A stretch of DNA of 64,000 nt from Periconia sp. R9002. Lineage: Eukaryota > Ascomycota > Dothideomycetes > Pleosporales > Periconiaceae. The DNA is taken from NCBI GenBank assembly GCA_023627715.1, contig JAMAHW010000025.1, forward strand, positions 124,001-188,000, in the 5' to 3' direction. A program made the translations under genes and the position numbers. This document shows, in pieces, positions 19,909 through 31,242 of this stretch. Each line of letters begins with the position of its first letter. The stretch's first letter is position 1. Below the pieces are notes generated by a model. It saw only the letters and a program-made list of their open reading frames with translations, did no database searches and was not told the origin of the DNA.

Positions 19909-21726
19909 TTAAACAAGTAAGATAGGTGACCCCAAAATGCTGAAGCACGATGCAAGATTCCAGGTGCTGGCACGTGGAATTTCTCTGGTCCGCCATACCT
20001 GCTGCAAAATCTGCCGCGTGTCGTCCAGTGCACCAGCTGTATGCACCTTGCTTTGCTTTGACAAGAGATCCAAGAATGAAGACTCTTCTGATTCCAAAGC
20101 TAGACAGCCAGCGACACATATTGGCCAGGCGAGAGCACGCAGCTGGTATTTCGGCACTTTTTGAAGGAGTTTGATGATTATCGCTACGTGAGTTCGTACT
20201 TCCGCATTAGACAGCTGCCAGCCAGACACCACGTCGGAAAGATATAGCTGTGCTGCATGAGCCCAGATTAAAGTAGACGTGATGGATGCTGAGGGATCAG
20301 GTGTCGGATTGAATGGCGTCCATTGGTCTAATGATGATGGCGAAGCAGATGTGGGACGACTCTGCAATCCAATAATGCCGACTGTCAATTCGTTGGAAAC
20401 GGAAGAGGCGCGATTGACCAGTTCAATCATGGAAAGACTATTTGCTTGGCTTTGTTGGTGTTTCCATGAAGCTAACGCGGATATTTTGGCAATGGAACGA
20501 ATAACCCAATTCTGGCAGCCGACGATGCTCGAAAGTCGAATCATAGCGTCACTCAGTACAAGAGGCCCCTCGTCAATTTCGGAGAGGACGTTTGGATGAT
20601 AGCGAAGAAGCTTCGGGGTTTCTCGAAGAGCAGTGCTTGCCACCACATCGAGAAAGACTAGTAGCGCAGCGCAGAAGCGGAACCCTGCCTGCTGCGGTGA
20701 CCAGACGTGAATGTTATTCCCGGGAAATGTCCATGACGGTTGTCCGGTTTCTGAAACCGCCTTCATCATGTTTGACTGACTCTGGCCTTCAGGGTTTTGG
20801 CTGGGGTAGGTTATGATGTCTTCGAATAATGTGAAAGCGGCGGTGAGATGGGGATTGCTTGGGGCACAATTGCCCAATGCTGACTCGAAAATTAGGACTT
20901 GAATGACGCCTCCCAGGATCTCAATCTTCTGGATTTTGTTGGTTAGTGGGCTTTGGGAGCTCGGCTTCAATGCCGACATGTCTACTTTGATGCCGTCAAA
21001 ACACTGTGTAGCGTGCTGTTCGATTTCCCTCCACCGCGTTTGTTTACATTCTGAAAACTCCTCACTAATGCTAGCTTCTGTAAGCGCCATAGTGAAGAAG
21101 TAATACGAAAGGCTGACGATGGAATGGTAAGCGATTTTGCTCTTCCCTAGCAATAACAATAACCAGGAACGGCCTGTCTCGAATAGGCCCGGCCGATAAA
21201 ACGGAAAGATGGTTGGAAACACGAAGTCGAAATACTTCATAATAAAGTCTGTTTCAATGGAAGGGGGTTTTTCTAGACCGGTCAAATAGCTGCGTCGTTC
21301 ATGTGCATTCGGCAACAAGGGAGATGATGGTGCACGCCTGGGCGGAGTAGACAAACTATCATCTGGACTTGGTGACTGGCTGTCTGATGTGGCACCATCC
21401 CTACGTCCGATTGACCACATATCGTTTGATACCATGTCGGATATCACGTTGAAACTAGGATTCGAGTCATGACGTGAGGCACTGCCGGGCGTGTTTCCGC
21501 CCTCTCTTCGATACGCTGCTCTCTGCTTGACATGACGTTTCAGCGTTTCGGCCATATGTCGTTGCTGCCGTCTACTATGCATCCAATCCGGTTTTGGTCC
21601 ATAAGTACAGGTGATCTCTAGGTGGTCGCAGGCTCCACATGTCGGTCGACTCTGGTCACATTTCTTGCGGCGGAGCTTGCAGGTCCAACATCCGTCGGTA
21701 GATCCGGACCTTTTCGTAGCCGGCAT
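19909..21726 (-). CDS. Zn2Cys6 binuclear-cluster transcription factor
   Basis: A single exon encodes 605 aa. The zinc cluster is at residues 13-40 with spacing C-x2-C-x6-C-x6-C-x2-C-x6-C, followed by a basic linker. The rest resembles the fungal-specific regulatory region found in many such factors (a C-terminal domain of the DUF3468 kind is possible). A Ser/Pro-rich segment lies at about 100-140. The gene is divergent from a P450 with a promoter of about 450 bp between them and convergent with an NmrA-like gene, the arrangement of a local pathway regulator. Its target genes are inferred from position only. Confidence 0.9.
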   Translation of the reverse strand: MPATKRSGSTDGCWTCKLRRKKCDQSRPTCGACDHLEITCTYGPKPDWMHSRRQQRHMAETLKRHVKQRAAYRREGGNTPGSASRHDSNPSFNVISDMVSNDMWSIGRRDGATSDSQSPSPDDSLSTPPRRAPSSPLLPNAHERRSYLTGLEKPPSIETDFIMKYFDFVFPTIFPFYRPGLFETGRSWLLLLLGKSKIAYHSIVSLSYYFFTMALTEASISEEFSECKQTRWREIEQHATQCFDGIKVDMSALKPSSQSPLTNKIQKIEILGGVIQVLIFESALGNCAPSNPHLTAAFTLFEDIITYPSQNPEGQSQSNMMKAVSETGQPSWTFPGNNIHVWSPQQAGFRFCAALLVFLDVVASTALRETPKLLRYHPNVLSEIDEGPLVLSDAMIRLSSIVGCQNWVIRSIAKISALASWKHQQSQANSLSMIELVNRASSVSNELTVGIIGLQSRPTSASPSSLDQWTPFNPTPDPSASITSTLIWAHAAQLYLSDVVSGWQLSNAEVRTHVAIIIKLLQKVPKYQLRALAWPICVAGCLALESEESSFLDLLSKQSKVHTAGALDDTRQILQQVWRTREIPRASTWNLASCFSILGSPILLV

Positions 21727-22174
21727 CTGAGATAATGATGGCGCTAAGGAAATTCCGCGGCTTGGTCTCTATATTTCTAGAGTGAGCCTGAGGCCATTCG
21801 AAGGCTGCGTAGTACCGATCGATAGCTTTGGCTCAAGCGCTGTTGATAGAGTGAGCAGCAATGGTCGCTATTGATACCTACATCAATATGCAGCTTAGTT
21901 CGATCAATCTAAGAAACATTGGTACAAACCAGATAAACAGTTTGTGGCATTGGCTTATGCTATTCCTGCCTCGCTCACTATTGATTTTCTGGGTCAAAAT
22001 GGCTTCACGTGATTTTGCTTCACTAGCGCCGGCTTATCAATTGATAAGCAAATCGACACCGCCTAGTGTATTTAGTAAGCTAGGATTCAGGTTAGTACCA
22101 CCGTGTATCACGTCTCACACCCTCACCATTGTGGAATTGACACTCGCTCTATATTGCACCACAGTGCTATCAGC
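21727..22174. promoter_or_regulatory. Bidirectional promoter between Zn2Cys6 regulator and P450
   Basis: About 450 bp separate the start codons of the regulator (minus) and the P450 (plus). It contains a perfect 18-bp palindrome at 22032-22049 made of two inverted GATAAG sites. The frame at 21861-22211 is not a supportable gene. Confidence 0.55.
22032..22049. promoter_or_regulatory. Palindromic double GATA site
   Basis: GCTTATCAATTGATAAGC is its own reverse complement and holds CTTATC and GATAAG around an AATT centre. GATAAG is the core bound by fungal GATA factors such as AreA/Nit2, so nitrogen control of the P450/regulator pair is a testable idea. Occupancy is inferred. Confidence 0.45.
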
Positions 22175-24093
22175 ATGGCTATATGGAGTGATATCTGGGC
22201 TCAGCTGCTAGGGACTTTTAGTTCTACCCAAACTTTTATAGCTATCACAACGTTGGTCAGTGTTGGTCGTGAATTATGCACTCCTGATACTGTGGAAGTC
22301 CACTGATTCCCGGCCATCAGTAGTTCGCCGCCTACTACTTAGCATACACGATCTACTATATTAGCTTCCATCCACTCTCCAAATATCCGGGTCCAAAGCT
22401 TGCTGCATTTAGCAATCTGTGGTGGGCCTATACTAGGTGCATATACAATCCATTACAACCAGAGCGCGTGTGGGACATCGCTTATTTTTGGAACATTTAG
22501 TTTGTCCGGAAGGTACCCGTGGATCATCGCCAGCGTCCTCAAGAAATATGGTACCATTATGCCACCTTGATCAAGTTGCTGCATACTGACTGTTCAGGCG
22601 ATGTTGTGCGCATTGCTCCTAACGAACTTGTTTTTCTCACTCCAAAGGCTGCCAAGGGTTAGTGCTATCACTGTATCTTTGTAATCAATAGATATAACCT
22701 TTGACTTACACTATCAGGGCAGATATATATCTCTCACAAGAGAAGAACCTTGAGCTTTTTGTACAAGTTGGCTATGACGCCGTGGATACCGGCGATAACG
22801 GCATTTCGGGAGAACCTGATCCTGTCAAACACCGCGAGATAGCAAAGAAACTTGCTCCTGCTTTTAGCACAAGAAATCTTAGAGAGAAAGAGGCCACAGT
22901 GAATAAACATTTTGACTTCTTCGTCAACGAGATGAAGACTTTGGGTTCAGACAAAAAAGGGGTAGATATGCGCAGCTGGTCAGATTGGTTGGCGCTGGAT
23001 CTCTCTGCGGACATGACATACAGTCATGACATGCGTCAGATGCAAGACAGTAAGTGTACCATCATGGGAAACCACGTTCGACAAGCTAAGACGGAGAAAA
23101 AAAAAGGAAAGGATTCTATCCTTGTCAGCACTACCCCGAAATTAAATGCATTTGTTGCCGCAAGCCAAATGACGAGGAAGTTTCGCTTGCTCACCGTCCT
23201 ACAATACTTTATGATACCGCCATCGATCTGGTTTGCGGTGCCCAAATTGATCAAGCTCAACACTGAATATGTACGAGCGCGCATAGAACGTCGCGGCAAG
23301 ATTGAACATTTGGACTACTTTGAACAGCTTCTTCCTGCTGATAAACCCGTGCCTGATGACAAGAAATTCATCTTTCACTTGGAAAATGTTGCAGGGCAGG
23401 TGATGCTGGCCAGTTGGCAACCGCTCGCAAACCAGTTTCATTCTGTCATCCTCTTCCTCCTCAAGGAGCCGGACACTTATACAACCTTGGTGAAAGAAAT
23501 CAGAGGAGCATTTGCAGAGTACGGGAAAATCGACATGGACACCGTGCAGAGTTTGAAGTATCTTAATGGCTGCGTACAGGAAAGTCTTCGTCTTCACCAA
23601 GAAACGACAGACGGCTTACCTCGAGTGAGTCCCGGTGCTGTTGTAGATGGAGAATACATACCTCAAGGCGTAAGTGTGGCTAAAGTCTTTGCCGCCACTC
23701 TCTCGGTAACCAGGTATTGATTTAGTATAGGTGATATGCCAAAGCAGCTACTTCGCCGCAGCTAGAAGTCCGCGATATTATACGGACCCGCTCAAGTTCT
23801 GCCCTGAACGTTGGCTGCCATCCGATCATCCTAAATTCGATCCTAAATATGCGAACGACGATTTGAGGGCCGCGAAGCCTTTCAGTCAAGGTCTTCGAGG
23901 CTGCCCTGGTGGCACAATAGCTGTTTCTTTGATACGCCTCTTCATTTCAAAAGTCTTGTGGGAATTTGACTTAGAGGCTGTAGAAGGTCAGGAAGAGTTG
24001 TCTTTTGAAAAACATTTCAAGTTTTACGCGTATTGGGACAGACCTTCATTCTGGGTCCGATTTCAGCCTGCGAAAAGAATGCGTAACTACTAA
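22175..24093 (+). CDS. Cytochrome P450 with divergent I-helix
   Basis: Seven exons (22175-22255, 22324-22436, 22501-22550, 22598-22657, 22723-23049, 23107-23669, 23731-24093) join in frame to 518 aa. An N-terminal membrane anchor ([19 protein letters not shown]) leads to [10 protein letters not shown]. The K-helix ESLR, the PERW block (CPERWLP) and the heme loop [11 protein letters not shown] are intact. The I-helix reads [15 protein letters not shown], without the acidic residue and threonine of the usual AG-x-D/E-T-T. This resembles P450s that do not do standard monooxygenation, but a specific reaction cannot be assigned. It is divergent from the Zn2Cys6 regulator and may be its target. Despite many small exons I find no frame break. 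Confidence 0.86.
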
Positions 24094-25054
24094 AAGCCTT
24101 TACATAAGTTAAGATTTAAAGCGTAAAGCTGTACCAGTATTCTTAGAATAGTTCTTATACATAATAAAGACTGTATAACTTCATAGGTAGAGATACTAGG
24201 GCATAGAAGGGAAAAACTAGGAATGATATACTTACAATATTTAAAAGAGTCTAATATCATTGTACATTTTTTCACCCATGTTCTTACTAGAAAAGACTAG
24301 CTATTATAATATAGTTATTTTAGTTCATTTCTCACATCTCTAAGGTCTCTAACTAAAGATCTATTTATTAAAAATGTTTCCATCTTCGTAACTGACTGTT
24401 GTAATCATTGGTTTAGATCTCAAGTAACATCCTTAGCTAGGGATGTGCACACAGGTAACTATTGAAAGGTCTACTTATCAAAAGTGTTTTCTTCTTCGCA
24501 ATTGATTGGTGTAATCAGTCATGCAACACTGGTTTGAATCAAAGGTCTACTTATACAAGTAGTAGGTAGCCCCATGACCCAAATGAACTTAAACATATAA
24601 ATAAGGTTCCTCAATAACGGCCGTAGCTAAGACAGACATATAAGTAACTTGATTTTACTGTGACCTATCCCTCTAACCTAGGTACGTAACGTACACGACT
24701 CGGACTGTAGAAGACATACGTTACACATAGAGTGTGGTACGCCGGAGGAGGATGAGAAGTGGAACAGGAATAAGGATAGGAAAAATTAAGAACAGGAATG
24801 AAAGACAGCGTGTCTAATGAGAGTGACGGAAAAGGGTGGAAAGGGGTAGTTACGCCCAAGTTGTTTCAAAATAGGGAAAAGGGGGCCAGGGAGGGGACAG
24901 ACGTTTAGAGGTAGAAAGGGGAACATGTTAACATTTCACATCTAATCTAGGATTACCAAAAAAGAAAAACATAGAACAAAAAGATTCTATAAGCATACTG
25001 AGCACGATCCGAAAAAAGTCTTCGAGGTGTGGTGATGTAAAAAGAAAAGGAACA
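24094..25054. other. AT-rich intergenic region with a degenerate repeat pair
   Basis: About 960 bases between converging genes. It includes two diverged copies of a sequence of about 75-90 nt (24351-24425 and 24457-24546). I see no gene. Confidence 0.5.
24351..24546 (+). repeat. Two diverged direct-repeat copies with mostly transition differences
   Basis: Copy 1 (about 24351-24425) and copy 2 (about 24457-24546) align over a core of 53 nt with 10 mismatches, of which I count 8 as C/T or A/G transitions. That bias is what repeat-induced point mutation leaves in ascomycete repeats. Both end with a GGTTT(A/G)-(A)ATC block; in copy 2 this weakly resembles a tRNA B box. Confidence 0.5.
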
Positions 25055-26647
25055 CTAGACCACGACCCCGTCGCGCCTGTGGACGACTCTCCCCCGGACC
25101 CACACTGCCTTACAATTCCGATCATCGCCGGAGTACACCCACTTCTCCACCAACTCCTCCGCACTCTCAAACGAGAAAAGCGACACCGGCGACCTCTGCA
25201 CAAACGCATCATGAGCATGAACATCCCCCTCACCAACCTCCATGAACTGCTCAACACCCGCATCGTCGAGTCCCTGCGGAACCTCATCTCCCAAACAAAC
25301 CATCTGCGCATCAAACTCCCTCCCAACCTCAAAAGCGCCGACCTTGTCAGCCAGCCCTACAACCTCTGCCCCGCCGCGCGTAGCGAGGTACAGCGCCTCG
25401 CAGGTACTCAGTTTCGCATTATCGTTTGGCGCATCCGCGCCAGGGGCGCCCATGGCTACAAAGCGACTCGTCCAGATCGCCTGACGCACCTGCTCGAGGA
25501 TACTCGGAGAGAACCCTCCGCTAACGTCGGTCCCAAGACCCACGGTGAGGCCTTCGTCAAGAAGCTCGCGGACGCGGCAGCACCCGCTGGTAAGCGCCGT
25601 GTTGGAAGCAGGACAATGACTTATCTTTGCGCCGCGGGCGCGGATTGTCTCGCGTTCGGTAGGGGAGAGGTGGATTGCGTGAGCGAGGATGGTGCGGGGT
25701 GTGAGGAGGTTCGCGGTGTCGTAGACGTCTGTGTACGATGTCGACTCCGGGAAGAGGTCTTTCACGAGAGCGATTTCGTTCTTGTTTTCCGAGATGTGGG
25801 TTTGGATGTATGCGGATGTTTCTTCCGCGAGGGCGCCGAGGGCAGCTAGGCACGGGGCGGTGCAGGATGGGGCGAAGCGTGGGGTGACGATGGGACGCAC
25901 GATGGTGCCGGAAGGGTCGATGCGCCGCGTGTAGTCAATGCAGGCGCGGGAGTCGGCGATGGCGGAGGGGATGGAGGCGTCGCGGTAGTATTCGGGGGAG
26001 AGGGAGTCCATGCATACGCGGCCGATGAGGGCGCGCTGGCCGCGCGCGAGGCAGATGGAAGAGAGGAGGTTGGTGGCCGGGACGTGGCGCGTTGCGTAGT
26101 AGGCGCAGGTCGTGGTGCCGTGGGAGAGAGTGCGGGAGACGAAGTTGGTATAGATGCGGTGGGCTTTGGGGAGGGATGAGAGGGAGGCTTCGAGAGGGAA
26201 GGTGTAAGTTGAGAGCCAGTCGAGGAGAGTGGTTTTGCCGAAGAGGCCGGTGTTGGGGTGTTGTGGGGCGTGGGTGTGGGTGTCTGGTGTGTTGTTAGAA
26301 TCGAGAGTTTCAATATGCGGTGGTGAGATAGGGGGAAAGGGTGAGGGTATGGTGAAATCCACCTAACGACCTCAGAAAAGGAAACCCAGAGAGAGCAACT
26401 CACCAATAAACCCAGGAAAGAAGAAACCTTTCCCTTCAAGCTTCACAACCTTCGCATCTTTCCACTCTTCTCCAGCCTTTACCTTCACATCCTCCTCACT
26501 GCCAACATTCCTCTCGACAAACCTAATCACACCTTCCTCGTCAACACCGATAGCGCCGCGTTCGCAGACCTCGAGCTCGTTGAGGGAGACGCAATGCGCA
26601 AAGGATCCAAGGTAGATGGTTTTAGTGATGGGTTGGGATGCCGCCAT
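25055..26647 (-). CDS. Guanine deaminase
   Basis: Two exons (26647-26404 and 26283-25055) join to 490 aa; the 120-nt intron splits the metal site so that PGFI joins DTHTHAPQ. This PGFxDTHxHAPQ block with its two zinc-binding His is diagnostic. Further ligands are the His in QTHISEN and in LAHAIHLSPTE and the Asp in GLGTDVSGG. The protein belongs to the amidohydrolase superfamily and deaminates guanine to xanthine in the cytosol for purine salvage and nitrogen supply. Length and motif order are normal. A frame open on the opposite strand across the C-terminal half is a shadow. Confidence 0.95.
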
Positions 26648-27618
26648 CTTTATTGGAGGTAGCTGTCCGCTTGTCTACTCTGCTGGGAAAAGGGAGGTGG
26701 TGATAGCGTTGCTGTTCGTGTGTTTATGTGCTGATATCTCCTTCCCGATTAACCCCTTTGTTGTCTCCGATCCGATTCCGTTCTTTCGTAGGTTGATATG
26801 TGGATATCTCCAGGTGTATTTTCAATGTCTCTTCTCGATTTCTTCAATCTTTTTTCCTCCCTGTCTATCTCTTTCTTTATTTTTCTTTCTCAGTCGTTCG
26901 TCCCTTCCTATCTCTTTTCTCAAAAAAGCACCAGTTGCCCTACAGGAACGATAAGATAGGTATCTAACTACTCTTCTCGAGGTATAACTCTTCCCACTCT
27001 AACCCTATTCTACCCTCCGTTTTCTATTTCTATCAATACCTAAGCAGGTATCCTTCACAGCAGCGCAGACGTTTCGAAGCTCTCCCAAAACCCTATCCAG
27101 AAAGAAATACAAGAGATCGATACCAGAGAAAAGGGGGTACGAAGAAGAAAAAGGGAAGATAATACGGATCGATAGATATACGTATACGCCAAAGTTTAAG
27201 TGATGTACGAGATGGGTTTAGCGCCGAGAAGGGATGTGGGGGTGAGGGGCGGTTTGCTCCGGTGTGTGAGGCGGCGTTCGCCGAAAACGTGGATGCGAGA
27301 CAAATATTCAGCTACATTGACATTTGCACGGGAAAAGGAAGTTGGGGAATATAATACAGATATATTTGCAAGGAAATTTGAATGTAGCTGATGGTAGCTT
27401 TGTTGATAACGTTGACTGGTATGTAGGTTGATACACGCCTGCCTCAACGACGACGGAGGGGGGAACAACACCGACGTAGATGCCAATGCTGCTTGCTATG
27501 CGAATCCATCCGTCCCTCTCTTTCTTTCTCTTCCGCTCTTGAAATTTTTTCTTCCTATCTATACTAACAAAGGAAAAAAGCAACAACGACGCTGCTATAC
27601 AATGGTCCTTCTTGCTGA
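26648..27618. other. Intergenic region, promoter of guanine deaminase and 3' region of the Ubp16-like gene
   Basis: Nearly 1 kb, pyrimidine-rich next to the guanine deaminase start (26860-27050). No gene is supported. Confidence 0.45.
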
Positions 27619-29448
27619 TCACCGTCTATCAAGCTCGTAGAACAATAAATACACCTCTTTTTGCGTGCCCAGCACGTCGCTCGTCTTGCTCTCCTTGATC
27701 TTGTCATCGCTGATGCGCCACCACCGATTCGATGTGGCGCGCTTTGCCTTCGTCTTGCGCTTCAGCGAGAGATTGGCTTTGGATTCTTCCACAATGGTGG
27801 ATGCCTTGTCCTTGAGTGAGCGTATGCTCCTGGTGCTTTTTGGTCGTGACGTCGACGCTGTAGAAGTCCGTCTTGGAGAGCCCATTTCGTCTTCGGAGGG
27901 TGCAGATGCATGTACTTGTGCTGCGCTGGAGGAAGATGAGGAGGCTATGGCGGAGGATTGTGAGTGAAGGGAAGGGGAGTCCGGCGCGGTTTCGACTGGG
28001 ACAAGAGGCCGAGAAGGTCGATCTGTAGTGTGCAAATTTGACGTCGATATGCGGGGACTTTGAACAGCAGATGGGTTGGGGCTTCCTTGGATGCTGTATA
28101 CGCCCTCAGTGCCGAACGAGTGAGGCGTGGAGAACGGCACTGGTTGCACCTGCCGCCGAAACGACTCGTAGTGGCCGCTGTTATGGGTTCCTTTGTGGTT
28201 GACCAGACCCAGGAGGCGGTAGTTTTGCCTGTTCAGTAAACCTCCGAGTGGAAGCTCTTCGGGGAACGATACTTTGGCGAGATTTTTTGTCGAAACTGTG
28301 CCGACTGCGAAGACGGATCGGGATAGATGAAGTGCGAGGACTTTGGGGAAGGAGGAAATGTACATGTGCCGAGCGATGCGGCGTTTGGGTGCTAGACTGG
28401 CATCGGGGAACTCGACACCTTCAGGTGGGGACTCTGGGTCGTTGGTGATCGCTTGCTGTAATTTTTCAAGATCCGACTCCAACTGTGCTTTTGAATCCTC
28501 CGCCGAGACACGTTGTAGCTCCCGCTTTTTGGTTTCAATTGCATGCTCCAGGCGACAATAGTCGCACTTGAAGTCATCGATGTGTTCCACCCTGAAGATT
28601 CCATCAAGACATTTATTCAAAGACACGGAAGACGTTTGCGGAACGTTGAGTGTGAGCGTAACGAATGTAGACACGGTGGGCCTCGGTTTAAAGCCACAAG
28701 TGAGGCATTCAATCTGCGATTCGATTTTACCCTCGAAAGGGAAGCCCTCTTCACTGGGCGCTGTATCCTCCTCGGGTGTAACCGCTGTGTCGCCATTCCC
28801 ATTGTTTGTCGCGGAAGGTTCCGAAAACTGTTTGGTGATTTGGCGCCTCTCCGACGCAGAATCACCTGCAACAACTGTGCCAGCCTTCAGGGCTTGTTTC
28901 CGGGCCTTTGCGCCGGCGTGGTATTCATCGCACAGGCGCTCTGTGATGATTTGCAAAAACTCCTGCGCATCCTGCTGTTGCCGACTTATACGAGTACCGA
29001 ACGCGCGCTCCAAGGCGCGGATGAAGGGCTGGGGCGAGATGGTCTTTTTATACAGCGGTCGCTCGTTGAGACTGTCGAGGATGTCTTTAAGAGCCTGGGT
29101 GACTAAGCCCTTCTGCAGGCCAGCAAGCTTCCAGGGTTTGATGGGTGAGGAGTCGTCGGGCGTGGGCTGTTCGGGATCGACATGGTACATGTCGGCGCCA
29201 TCGAGTTGACGGCGGTGGATCTCTCGTATTAGATATTTGCGGAGGTCGGGTAGGCCCGCGAGTGCCTGGAGGATGGAATTGATGAAGCAATCGTTGGCAG
29301 CATTGCTCAAGCCGACGACGCCTTTTTTACGGGCGCTCGAGGCTTCGTCGTCGAGGATGAAGGTTGGGCCAAAGACATAGACGAGGGTGATGGCGGCGAG
29401 GGAGGCTCCGGCGGCATACGTGGCGATCGTCAGGGGTTTCTCTGGCAT
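27619..29448 (-). CDS. Ubiquitin carboxyl-terminal hydrolase, Ubp16-like
   Basis: A single exon encodes 609 aa. An N-terminal membrane segment (residues 8-27) precedes the USP Cys box GLSNAANDCFINSILQAL, with Cys54 as nucleophile. Two CxxC pairs (CLTCG, CDYC) form the usual zinc finger of the fold. The His box is GTHNSGHYESF, and RWWRISDDKI supplies the final Asp. A Ser-rich insertion with basic residues lies before that last box. The N-terminal anchor followed directly by the catalytic domain matches yeast Ubp16, a protein of the mitochondrial outer membrane, and resembles animal USP30. It removes ubiquitin from substrates; a mitochondrial site is inferred. Confidence 0.9.
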   Translation of the reverse strand: MPEKPLTIATYAAGASLAAITLVYVFGPTFILDDEASSARKKGVVGLSNAANDCFINSILQALAGLPDLRKYLIREIHRRQLDGADMYHVDPEQPTPDDSSPIKPWKLAGLQKGLVTQALKDILDSLNERPLYKKTISPQPFIRALERAFGTRISRQQQDAQEFLQIITERLCDEYHAGAKARKQALKAGTVVAGDSASERRQITKQFSEPSATNNGNGDTAVTPEEDTAPSEEGFPFEGKIESQIECLTCGFKPRPTVSTFVTLTLNVPQTSSVSLNKCLDGIFRVEHIDDFKCDYCRLEHAIETKKRELQRVSAEDSKAQLESDLEKLQQAITNDPESPPEGVEFPDASLAPKRRIARHMYISSFPKVLALHLSRSVFAVGTVSTKNLAKVSFPEELPLGGLLNRQNYRLLGLVNHKGTHNSGHYESFRRQVQPVPFSTPHSFGTEGVYSIQGSPNPSAVQSPRISTSNLHTTDRPSRPLVPVETAPDSPSLHSQSSAIASSSSSSAAQVHASAPSEDEMGSPRRTSTASTSRPKSTRSIRSLKDKASTIVEESKANLSLKRKTKAKRATSNRWWRISDDKIKESKTSDVLGTQKEVYLLFYELDRR

Positions 29449-30353
29449 GATGAGGGAGGTCTGGAATGTTTGCTGGTGACTTTCACCCCCTACCTCTTTG
29501 GGGGAGTTGGGGGGTGGTGGGTGCAGCAGCGGCGAGGCGCGGAGGAGATGGTGGTGGATCTGTGGAGGTGTGGAACGGCTTATCGATTAGGAATCAATCT
29601 AAGGCTCTGCAATTCAGGGAGCCTCGGTACATGTGTGCCTGAGGCAGCCAAAGGAAAGGCGAATTGGAGAAATGATTGAGTAGGTACGGGCAAGAAACTT
29701 TCTGTGAACTGGGAGGCAAGCATATAACAGGTATGGCAGCATGCCAGAAGCAAAGAGACACCAGGACGAAGTAGTCGTCTCGCCATGGCATGACTGGATT
29801 GAACATAGCTCTATGGGGATGGATCCTCGTCATTGCAGGTTTACAAGATGGCTAGATACTTGTTGGTTAGGCGTGTCTTGCCTTCCATCCCGTTCTCGTC
29901 TGGTGTGGTTTGTATCTTGAATCAATGCCATATATCAGCGCAAATATTGCTCGCCGGCTCGTTTGCGCTCGCAGAAATTCCCTTCATTACTCTTTTCGCG
30001 ACCAACATTTTGACAACAGAGACGAGACGATAAATCCGATCGGGAATGACTGACCCTATGAGCCCCGGGCGATTGTTCAATTGCGTGGTCATTGAGGCGT
30101 AGGCGTCTCTGAATTTCTCAGGTCACGCTGCACACCATCCAATCGGTCCTTTGGTACTTGTCTACCGATAAGCTAGTCCTCTCTCAGCATTCCATACTGA
30201 CCCAGCACGTAATTTACTACCCAGACGGCGCTATGCCTCTTTGATTCATGACCGACACTTTTTCCCAAGACCAGACTACAGCTGCGTCCTTCGACAACGC
30301 CGGTTGAGAAGACGGCCCATCCCGAATCGACAATCGACCGTCGAAAACCGACA
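29449..30353. other. Divergent intergenic region between Ubp16-like and bL9m genes
   Basis: About 900 bases that must include both promoters. Short frames at 29470-29833 and 29833-30033 show nothing recognisable. Confidence 0.45.
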
Positions 30354-31242
30354 ATGGCCTCCCTTTTTGTGGTGAGGCCTGCCCTGCTACCCCGATGCCC
30401 CTCGTGCGTACGCCGGGTGACCAAGGTTGGGTTGCGTGAAGCAGTACAGCAGCAGGCGCGACATAAATCAAAGGCTGCAAGGGAATTGGAACGTCAAATC
30501 ACCGTGAAGCTTCTACACGACTTCCCCAAATACGGGCGCGCGGGCTCCTACGTCCCTATGAATAAGTCTCAAGTGCGGAATCGATGGTTCCCAATGCGAG
30601 TCGTCGACTACGTCCCCCTGGACGAAGTGAAGAAACTCAAAGCACAAGGCGTCGAGATTGTCCGCGACTTCAACTTCGGTGTTGTTCAACCCCTCGAAGA
30701 AGTGGAGGAAGAAGATGAGGGTCTCTTGCAACAGAAAAAGCATTACGTGCGACCCATAGAGCTTCAAATGCTCAGCGTATGTCTTCTATCCGTCCTCTCC
30801 GTTCTTAGACGCAAGCTCACACCAGCAGGCCGAACGTTCCATGGAACTCATCGACACATTCGTCCCGCCCACCATCGATTTCGCGCGACAGCCCATTCCA
30901 CAGGAGAAGCAGGATAAATCAGAAAGCAGACGGCACGGTGTATCAGAAGCCGCGGATATCTTGGCGTCCATCACGCTCAAGGACAAGCCCAAGGCAAACC
31001 CCAATGCTATTTATGGATCGGTTTCGACCTCAGATATTGCAAGCACTATCAAGTCCGCATTGGCTCACAACGACGAAGCGGCTCGTGTGGTGCTCTCTGA
31101 AAGCGACATCACGTTCATCTCGGGATATGAGGAGGAGGATACATCGCGAGTGAAGCAGCTCGGTTCATTCAAAGTGAAGATTCAATTAAGTGGTGCGGAG
31201 ACACCATTGGAGAGGACCGTCCGCATTCGCGCCAAGGAATAG
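30354..31242 (+). CDS. Mitochondrial large-subunit ribosomal protein bL9m
   Basis: Two exons (30354-30776 and 30829-31242) give 278 aa. The start MASLFVVRPALLPRCPSCVRR is a basic mitochondrial targeting sequence. Residues from about 50 read VKLLHDFPKYGRAGSYVPMN, then RNRWFPMRVVDYV, the N-terminal bL9 domain that binds rRNA. The fungal proteins carry a long C-terminal extension, as here. It is a structural part of the mitoribosome. The gene is divergent from the Ubp16-like gene, another probable mitochondrial protein. Confidence 0.87.

Noticed and set aside
22175..24093. Idea that the second P450 is a pseudogene because its frame is broken several times
   Set aside because: All breaks are removed by six introns with GT-AG ends and the exons sum to a multiple of three.
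25079..25849. 256-codon plus-strand frame in the guanine deaminase gene
   Set aside because: Shadow of the conserved minus-strand exon.
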